Of a stretch of 60,000 nucleotides of DNA, positions 54,701-60,000 are shown one piece after another (positions within the stretch are counted from its first letter, which is position 1; every line of letters begins with the position of its first letter). The DNA is from Liolophura sinensis (taxonomy: Eukaryota; Mollusca; Polyplacophora; Chitonida; Chitonidae). The stretch covers positions 45,238,645 through 45,298,644 of the forward strand of contig NC_088302.1 in the NCBI RefSeq assembly GCF_032854445.1, given 5' to 3'. The position numbers were made by a program, and so were the translations under genes. The notes beneath the pieces are model-generated. The model was not told the DNA's origin. It worked only from the letters and a program-made list of their open reading frames with translations, and did no database searches.

Positions 54701-57118
54701 TCTGTACTCACGGTGTCTGTGTTCATGTTTGTCCGTTTGTCTGTATGCTGCTTGTCTCTACTCACGGTGTCTGTGTACATGTGTATACATGTATGCCTGT
54801 TTGTCTGCAAGCTGCTTGTCTGCACATGTATGTCCGTTTGTCTGTATGGTGCTTGTCTGTACGCACAACGTCTGTACATGTATGTCCGTTTGTCTGTATG
54901 CTGCTTGTCTGTACTCACGGTGTGTGTGTACATGTATGTCCGTTTATCTGTATGCTGCTTGTCTGTGCGCACGGTGTTTGTGTACATGTGTGTACATTTA
55001 TGTCCGTTTTTCTGTATGCTGCTTGTCTGTATGCATGGTGTACATGTTAACACAATTATCATGGAACTGGTAAGACCTAAACTCGGGAGCTCTACTGAGA
55101 CAGTCCAGATAGTACTCTCATCAAGCTAACTGTAAAAATAAATATGGCGTTTTGCAATTCTCTCGCCCTTAGCCCGATACAAATGTGAGCCTAGAAAGTA
55201 TCATCTTAGTAAATCGAGATCTACATATGTTTTATTATATGCCTACTTGTACACGCAGAGCACGGGGTGAAACCTTTTTTCATTGACGTGTTGATGCCTC
55301 CACTTCTCTGTTATTACATGCTTTTTACATGTTTCCATGTTGCTTGCGTACGTGCGTGCTGTCATTGTGGACTACATGTGAATTGTCCGTGGACATGTTG
55401 TCTGTGTAATTATTGTGCGTCTACAAATGTCTGATATTTTAAGTACCGCTGTGCACAAGATTATCAGGTTTAAAAACATCAATTAATGTTCTCCCTGTAC
55501 ATTTCTGTTTAAATTGTGAACGTGTGCATGTAGGTTGTCTCTTATGTTTTTTCACCTGCGTCTTGTGTCTTTATATGTCGTCCCTCTGCATTGTCTCTGT
55601 CTACAATATGTCTGTTTATACTGTCTGTCCACGTGTTGTCTGTCTACACTGTTGCTGGCTACGTGTTGGCTGTCTCTGTTACTTTGATTAAATGAATCTG
55701 TGATTTGACATAAACCTTTTTTTGGAAACCTTGCGATATCTTAAATCATAACATGAAGCAATTGCTTTCCAGGCTTTCTCAGTTGCGACAACTTTTTCCG
55801 TCATGCGATATGCGCTCATGGCGTTACCTGTTTACGGTCGTCATTTTGCGGATATTCTGGTCAGCTGTCGGCGAATTCAGGTACTATCTTTTAGAATTAG
55901 AAATCAACAGCTTGATCCTTGTACATATATATCTGAGGCACCCGCTTAGAGTGTATGGACAAAAACCTAGGTGGACAAAAGCCCGTTTTATTTATTATAC
56001 ACATCGATGTAGGGTATATAAAAATCACACAGTAACCTATACAAATGAATAATGATTTTTTATTCTTTTTAAAAGTATTCAAAAATAATACTTTTCCTGT
56101 GAACTATAATATGATTTGGATTAAATTTTTAAATAATCAAAACACATAAAATTGCATAAGATGCCTGTAAACCGACTCAAAACACATACATTATGGCAGC
56201 CGCGAGGTGGTAATGCGAATCATAGAAAGCTATAACCTGTATGCTATGGTGAAATATTTCAGCCAAACAAATTGAGTATGTTGGCTGAATAAACCTATAT
56301 TTGCTCGACGAAAAGCATTCGATAATAATTTTAGAGACATCAGAGACTGTCATTTTTGGCAATATTGTTATCAAAACGTATGTGCACCACGCTGACGAGA
56401 GGAAAGCTGTCGACAAAGTTTTAGATGGAAAACAAAAGCTACACTATATGAATTCCTGTCAACGAATATTAAACATGATGTTTTTTATACTTTCGGATAT
56501 GTTTTGTCGGTTAATTATGACGACGGGGCTTTTGTCCGCCGGAGTTTTTGTCCGCCGAGGTGTTTGTCAGCGGGGCTTCTGTCCTCGAGGCTTTTGTCCG
56601 CGGGGATTTTGTCATAGGTTCATGTTGGGGTGTATCTGCTTAAAATAAGACGAATATATGAGGGACACGTATTTCGGGATATTTTTTCTTTTACTTTCAC
56701 GTACAAACAATTGACGTCTGAATATATATGAAACCCATAGAAAGAAAACAACTGAAAATAGTTTGAGAAATAGTGCATGGATTTAGAAAAACTTCTAAAC
56801 TTCAATTTGTCTATCTCATGCGGCTTTAAGTCAGAAGATTTGCCAGGCACACGATGTAAGTGTGATATTGGACTGTTCAGTTTCCTACCACTGTAAACCT
56901 ATATGTATGTTAAAACTTCTTGACCGGTGAAACACCAATCAAATAAATAATATAGGCAAAGTTTAGCGGTGGCTGTGATCCAGTTTCACGTCACCCATGT
57001 GAACGCGAAGTGGGGTTTTTAATTCGGTTTATTTGCCCCAGCTAGCGACGTGTCTTTAATTCAGTTTTAGGTCTTTGCCCCGGATACGTGGAGGTCAGGA
57101 TGGCGTCTTAATTACTAA

Positions 57119-57211
<93 letters not shown>

Positions 57212-59969
57212 CCCTGAACTGGCTTAAAACCAGCTTTTCCACATGGTCGTGTGAACGCACGCATTTTTACAGCTGTTTTCGATTTAAACCCGTTCAGATT
57301 TGATCCAGTTTAAATTTGGCCTGTGTGAACAGGGTATAGCTAAATGGGCCATGCTTGTCGTGTCGTTTAAAAGATTGTCCAAGAATTCGCACGTCCTTGT
57401 CTAGAGAGGTGGCGTATGGTTTGACCCCGGCCTTTGGTCATAAGTAAACGCCACCTTTGAATTATACGTGTTATAATCTTAGGCACGGTCTAAAACACCA
57501 AGTGAATAAATAAAATGAAACATTTATTACCATATCATGGTAACTTGATTGTGTACGACGGTTGTGCAAAGTAAAGGTTGACGATTTGTGTTAACCCAAT
57601 TTTTGCTTCATCAGGACTTTTTACTCAGACCGGATGTGAAAACAGAATCCACTGTTGTCAGCGATGACCAGTTAGCTGTAGAGATGAAGAAGGCGTGTTT
57701 TCATTGGCCCTCAGATCTTGAAAACGGTGACCGGAGTAAGGAAATCTCCAACGCATATTCAAATCCTGTGATGGACGAAGAAAGTGATACTGAAATAGAT
57801 TCTGCCTCAAATGTGTCTAAGCCCAACGGTACTTTTCTCGACTGTTTCTTAGGAATGCCTTTTTTTTTTCCAAAGCCTTACCCAACACAGCAAAGGGGTG
57901 TTAATCATTATGGTCTTGTCCATCTGTGTATCCGTCTGTCTTCCTATCTGTACCGGTACTCATTTCTGTCACTTCCATATCTCTGAACTCATTTAAAGAA
58001 AATTCATGAGCTTTTGAAGAGATGATCATCGTTCTGGCCATTTTATGTCTATACTTAGATTAATTTATGTATTAATCAGCTTACTTCACGTTTTGTTATA
58101 GTCGTATCTCGGAAATTATTGAAAGGATTCATTTGATTTTGCAGAGATGATCTTTGTGACTCATGACTCATGTAGCATTTTTCAATCTTCACCTCCATAT
58201 TGTATAACTGTTTTCACTGTTTTCTTTAGCTTACACAAAGTTCCACGAAGTGACTATCGTGTTAACAACACGTTTCTACACACAGGTGTTGTGACTACCA
58301 AGCCAAACCTGGGCCGTGAACCTGTCCTCAAAAACATATCCTTTGAAGCAAAGAAGGTAAATCACGAGCATATGTTATTTCAGCGTATCAAACAACTCCA
58401 GTTTTTCTTGTGCTCAGCTACAGGCAAAGTATTTTTTTGTACGTGCATGGACCGAACATATATTAATCAGATTGTTTTATGTAACAATCTTTAGATAAAT
58501 TTAGCGGGCTTCTCTTCATAAGTATACTAGATAGTTTCATTACATCTCTTCTGATAACTTGCTAATCCCTGAAATTTCAATACGTTTATCTCTCACCTGA
58601 CAGCAATTGGTTAAAATTATCTACCATAATTCTGTATCCTGTATGTATAACACAGCTTTTTGGATACAGGCACAAGTTGCACCCTTCTCTATAGAACAAG
58701 ATCAACATCCAGGATATTTCATTGAAACTTCAGAATAACATACACGTTTTAGGTACTTATTTAGGGTCAAATTATTATTTTATTTTGAAAATGTGACAGC
58801 CTTTCTAGGAAATATTTGAATGCTACAGTTACAGACCGTCTTAAACGTCGTTTAATATAAATAAGAGACGTTAGTATAACGAGTAAAACCATAGCCGCGA
58901 GGACAGTGTGATAGCTGGCACATGGTCACACTTAACCGGTGAAACACAGCCTCTTGTCAGTTTACCTCAGTTAGGGTTTATTCCAAACTGTTAATGTAAA
59001 TGTTTAAATAGTAGCAACTTACACGCCTCTGGCACCATGGCTTTAACTCATACACACCTCGGGTAATATATTGTAGGGTAGTCTTATCGGAATCTGTGGG
59101 CCTGTCGGAAGTGGGAAGTCTGCCCTCGTGTCCGCTCTTCTCGGTCAGGTAAGTCGCCTCACCCCCTTGTCATTTGTATGTATGCATGTATGTATACTTG
59201 GGCTTTTACGTAGTATTCTTAACAACTAGAATTAGTTTACAGTCATACGGGTGATTAGGTGTGCGTACGTCGTACTCAAGAATATTTGACTTATACGACG
59301 GCAGCCAGCATTATGGTCAGAGGAAACCGGGCACAGCCCAGCGGAAACCCACGACCATCCGCAGGTTGTTGACAGACCTTCCCACATACGGCCGGAGCAT
59401 ACCCTATCATACCGAGGACAACAAGACATGACACCCCACCCAGTCACATCATACTCACATCGGGTCAACCAGTCCTGTTTCCTTGCTCCAACCTCTCAGT
59501 GCTGATCACCAAAAGAAGCAGTGCCATTTTTAAAGTCTTTTGGTATCACCCGACCCGGGTTTGATTCCAGGTCTCCTGAATACCGTCTTGTCATTGGCGT
59601 GTTGGTGGTTAGTCAATAAAATTCATGAAACATTATTTTCCCTTATGTACAGATTTACGCGAGAAATTGAGGTATATTCATTGTCTCTTCAAGGTCTTCA
59701 CATAAATCAAGTGATATCCATTGATTGGATCAAGTGTGACTCACTTCATATAACAGTATACAATGTCGAGTGTTAATGGGAATGCCAAATCCATGTTACA
59801 CTAAAGTTTCCACATTACGATGACGATTTTGATATCTGCTCCAGATGACGCAGCTAGAAGGGAGTTTGGCTGTGAACGGAACTATAGCCATTTGTCCACA
59901 GGAAGCCTGGATCTTTAACGATACGCTTAGAGAAAATATTCTGTTTGGTTCTCCGTATAACAAGGACAG
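45598..59969 (+). CDS. ABCC5-like: Gene B: ABCC5/MRP5-like ABC transporter, exons 1-14 (3' part outside window)
   Basis: Gene B is the second ABCC5-like exporter, head to head with gene A. The fourteen visible exons total 1745 nt (581 codons plus 2 nt). They cover the N-terminus, all of TMD1 and NBD1 as far as Walker A (GPVGSGKS, exon 13) and the Q-loop (CPQEAW, exon 14). Every exon has the same phase as its gene A partner, and 12 of 14 have identical length. Exons 1 and 11 are longer than in gene A by 18 and 57 nt. The reading frame is open throughout with no stop or frameshift. The remaining half of NBD1, TMD2 and NBD2 must lie beyond position 60000. Family role: ATP-driven export of organic anions; the substrate cannot be inferred. 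Confidence 0.9.
45738..45812 (+). repeat. Family 2 repeat fragment at the exon 1 donor
   Basis: GTACAGAGCAGCAATCATAA, GTGATAATTGGCAAATTGTC and ACACGTAACATGTGAAATCC. It begins within a few bases of the donor. The dead exon copy at 40336 has it; gene A exon 1 does not. Confidence 0.75.
46368..46625 (-). repeat. SINE copy, family 1, near full length with head
   Basis: Tail TTTATTTATTTGATTGGCG at the left, body, B-box region (reverse GAGTTCAAGTCCAGCTCATG), and head to CACGGCCACGGAGGG. In intron 1 of gene B. Confidence 0.92.
46760..46927 (+). CDS. ABCC5-like: Gene B exon 2: N-terminal cytosolic region
   Basis: The 168-nt exon starts VGTPLPQHTANLLSFTSSYW, then LTPLIYQIARSQKEV and DDDAVWSAAPVDGCQENAK. 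Same length and phase as gene A exon 2. Acceptor CTCCCCTCCAG, donor GTAACA. The following intron (46928-48280) holds nothing recognisable. Confidence 0.95.
48281..48428 (+). CDS. ABCC5-like: Gene B exon 3: start of TMD1
   Basis: The 148-nt exon encodes LGELWERELRKKGRKKASLF, then KCCVQFVGPMFWRL and a hydrophobic helix, ending SLVILT. Donor ACG|GTGAGT. This donor with its flank is repeated twice more in the intron. Confidence 0.95.
48422..48540 (+). repeat. Triplicated splice donor at exon 3 of gene B
   Basis: CTTAACGGTGAGT occurs at 48422-48434 (true border), 48475-48487 and 48511-48523. The last two lie in a 36-bp tandem unit with CCGCCTTCTT.GCTC. Confidence 0.95.
48690..48840 (-). repeat. 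Family 2 dispersed repeat copy
   Basis: Reverse orientation: TAACCGGTTACATGTGACCA preceded by GGTAAACTGATGAAGGG. In intron 3 of gene B. Confidence 0.75.
49065..49209 (+). CDS. ABCC5-like: Gene B exon 4: TMD1 helices
   Basis: The 145-nt exon encodes VVVIRQMVRFLQHNEDLYFG, then a hydrophobic FILTGAMLILNLAQIS, and ends LGKQY. Acceptor TTTCCAG, donor GTACGT. Confidence 0.94.
50005..50130 (-). repeat. Family 2 dispersed repeat copy
   Basis: Reverse orientation: AAACTGACAAGAGGCCGTAT, TTCACCGGCTACGTGTGACC and TTATCACACTGTCG. In intron 4 of gene B. Confidence 0.82.
50390..50475 (+). CDS. ABCC5-like: Gene B exon 5: TMD1 intracellular helix
   Basis: The 86-nt exon encodes TRLKGAVMYLAYEKALRLET and FQKITVGV. 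Acceptor CATCTTCAAG, donor GTATGT. Confidence 0.95.
50593..50750 (-). repeat. SINE remnant, family 1, with central deletion
   Basis: GGTTGCACGGTGTTTTACGT near the tail, then directly GTCAGAGCTGGACTTGAACG and the head TGCTGGCGTGCTAACCCC. In intron 5 of gene B. Confidence 0.75.
50916..51089 (+). CDS. ABCC5-like: Gene B exon 6: TMD1 helices
   Basis: The 174-nt exon starts LVSMFAADSLRVFMAVYRLY and continues with two hydrophobic segments including TAYLIGWWMLAGFGVFAL. Acceptor TTCTTGCAG, donor GTATGT (a normal GT, unlike gene A). The next intron (51090-51412) holds nothing recognisable. Confidence 0.95.
51413..51475 (+). CDS. ABCC5-like: Gene B exon 7: short TMD1 exon
   Basis: The 63-nt exon, phase 0-0, encodes MFLTSLSATLQNQRMIHMDS plus R. 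Acceptor TATTTTTCAG, donor GTAACG. Confidence 0.92.
51974..52058 (+). CDS. ABCC5-like: Gene B exon 8: TMD1 intracellular helix
   Basis: The 85-nt exon encodes IQKMKEVLNSIRLIKMWAWE and KPFLTEII. It has the family N.I..IKM.AWE hallmark. Acceptor CTTTGTCAG, donor GTAAGC. Confidence 0.96.
52651..52863 (+). repeat. SINE copy, family 1
   Basis: GATCGTGAGTTCAATCCCAG (B-box), CAACCTGCGGATGGTCGTGG, and tail CAATCAGATAATTCAGTAAA. In intron 8 of gene B (52059-53877), which otherwise has a T-run at 53800-53815 and nothing else recognised. Confidence 0.88.
53878..54026 (+). CDS. ABCC5-like: Gene B exon 9: TMD1 helices
   Basis: The 149-nt exon encodes ERKKETSKSKNQTFLTILGV, then TPALATAITLTLYSYFG, ending NTLNTEL. 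Acceptor TTTCTGCAG, donor GTAAGT. The exon end and donor are echoed at about 55061-55075 beyond a minisatellite. Confidence 0.95.
54195..55050. repeat. Minisatellite, about 55-70 bp variable unit
   Basis: Variants of TGTCCGTTTGTCTGTATGCTG..CTTGTCTGTACTCACGGTGT and GTGTACATG alternate through intron 9 of gene B. The long open frames on both strands here are by-products of the repeat. Confidence 0.93.
55055..55270 (+). repeat. Duplicate of the exon 9 end, donor and intron start (gene B)
   Basis: GGAACTGGTAAGACC then GAGCTCTACTGAGACAGTCC repeats the pattern at 54018-54070 (GGAATTGGTAAG, CTCTATTGAGACAGTCCC). ACAAATGTGAGCCTAG..CTACATATGTTTTATTATATGC echoes 54140-54205. Confidence 0.85.
55773..55880 (+). 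CDS. ABCC5-like: Gene B exon 10: last helix of TMD1
   Basis: The 108-nt exon, phase 0-0, encodes AFSVATTFSVMRYALMALPV, then YGRHFADILVSCRRIQ. Acceptor GCTTTCCAG, donor GTACTA. Confidence 0.94.
56523..56612. repeat. 17-bp tandem repeat, 5-6 copies
   Basis: Variants of GGGGCTTTTGTCCGCC repeat through intron 10 of gene B. Confidence 0.85.
57123..57212. repeat. (AT)n microsatellite
   Basis: Nearly pure AT dinucleotides over about 85 bp, in intron 10 of gene B. SINE tail remnants (CACCAA..AATAAATAA) lie at 56930-56951 and 57484-57512. Confidence 0.95.
57615..57828 (+). CDS. ABCC5-like: Gene B exon 11: linker and first strand of NBD1
   Basis: The 214-nt exon starts DFLLRPDVKTESTVVSDDQL, then AVEMKKACFHWPSDLENG and an acidic/Ser-rich end SDTEIDSASNVSKPNG. 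It is 57 nt longer than gene A exon 11. Acceptor CTTCATCAG, donor GTACTT. Confidence 0.92.
58286..58356 (+). CDS. ABCC5-like: Gene B exon 12: N-terminal part of NBD1
   Basis: The 71-nt exon encodes VVTTKPNLGREPVLKNISFE and AKK. Acceptor TACACACAG, donor GTAAAT. Confidence 0.93.
58845..59045 (+). repeat. Family 2 dispersed repeat, fullest copy
   Basis: Runs from GACGTTAGTATAACGAGTAA through GGACAGTGTGATAGCTGGCA, TAACCGGTGAAACACAGCCT and TCAGTTAGGGTTTATTCC to CACGCCTCTGGCACCATGGC. It ends about 30 bp before exon 13 of gene B. Confidence 0.88.
59077..59148 (+). CDS. ABCC5-like: Gene B exon 13: Walker A of NBD1
   Basis: The 72-nt exon, phase 0-0, encodes GSLIGICGPVGSGKSALVSA and LLGQ. Acceptor ATATTGTAG, donor GTAAGT. 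Confidence 0.97.
59258..59400 (-). repeat. SINE copy, family 1, partial
   Basis: CGTACTCAAGAATATTTGAC, GGCAGCCAGCATTATGG and CCCACGACCATCCGCAGG. It runs straight into a family 3 repeat. Confidence 0.87.
59400..59580 (+). repeat. Family 3 dispersed repeat copy
   Basis: GACATGACACCCCACCCAGT, AACCTCTCAGTGCTGATCAC and ATCACCCGACCCGGGTTTGA align with 34265-34440. Confidence 0.82.
59845..59969 (+). CDS. ABCC5-like: Gene B exon 14: Q-loop of NBD1
   Basis: The 125-nt exon starts MTQLEGSLAVNGTIAICPQE, then AWIFNDTLRENILFG, 96% identical to gene A exon 14. Donor GTATGG and the next eight intron bases (ATACAGGA) are also shared. The window ends 31 bp into the following intron. Confidence 0.96.
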
Positions 59970-60000
59970 GTATGGATACAGGAGACAGCAACGACTTATT

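Noticed and set aside
54228-55129. Long open frames (up to 281 codons, both strands) rich in Cys/Val or Thr/Lys
   Set aside because: They are translations of the intron 9 minisatellite of gene B. Several frames on both strands are open at once, as expected for a repeat without stops.

Overview
The window is eukaryotic nuclear DNA. Coding sequence is split into short exons with GT-AG (twice GC-AG) borders, introns of 0.2-4.5 kb, and many dispersed repeats. The commonest repeat is a tRNA-derived SINE with an (AAAT)n tail, a type I associate with mollusc genomes. Together with Ty3/gypsy-like relics, this makes a mollusc, or at least a lophotrochozoan, the best guess. No prokaryotic features were seen.

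The window is built around two head-to-head paralogous ABC transporter genes of the ABCC (MRP) family, closest by recalled family features to ABCC5/MRP5. Gene A lies on the minus strand. It can be followed from the start codon at 37654 to the stop at 6628: 29 coding exons and about 1320 residues, arranged TMD1-NBD1-TMD2-NBD2. Gene B lies on the plus strand. Its first 14 coding exons (45598-59969) carry TMD1 and the first half of NBD1, and the gene runs off the right edge. Exon phases match throughout, and exon lengths match in 12 of the 14 shared exons; only exon 1 (119 vs 137 nt) and linker exon 11 (157 vs 214 nt) differ. This shows an ancient duplication followed by inversion.

Layout: 1-6544 is intergenic DNA with repeats, an unassigned exon-like piece (683-796) and gene A's polyadenylation signal. 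6628-37654 is gene A. 37655-45597 is the shared upstream region; it holds a SINE, a 167-bp foldback hairpin and a third, decayed copy of exon 1 (40336-40471) inside a direct duplication of gene B's upstream region. 45598-60000 is gene B.

The most unusual theme is repeated duplication of 5' splice sites next to the true exon end. Intron 22 of gene A holds about 12 tandem copies of the last bases of exon 22 plus its donor. Intron 3 of gene B has three copies of its donor. Intron 9 of both genes has duplicated donors. Other points of note are a 96%-identical exon 14 between paralogs that are otherwise about 75% identical (likely gene conversion), an in-frame stop plus frame problem at the end of exon 19 of gene A, and two GC donors. 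If intact, the products would be plasma- or organelle-membrane exporters of organic anions or conjugates. Substrates cannot be read from the sequence.
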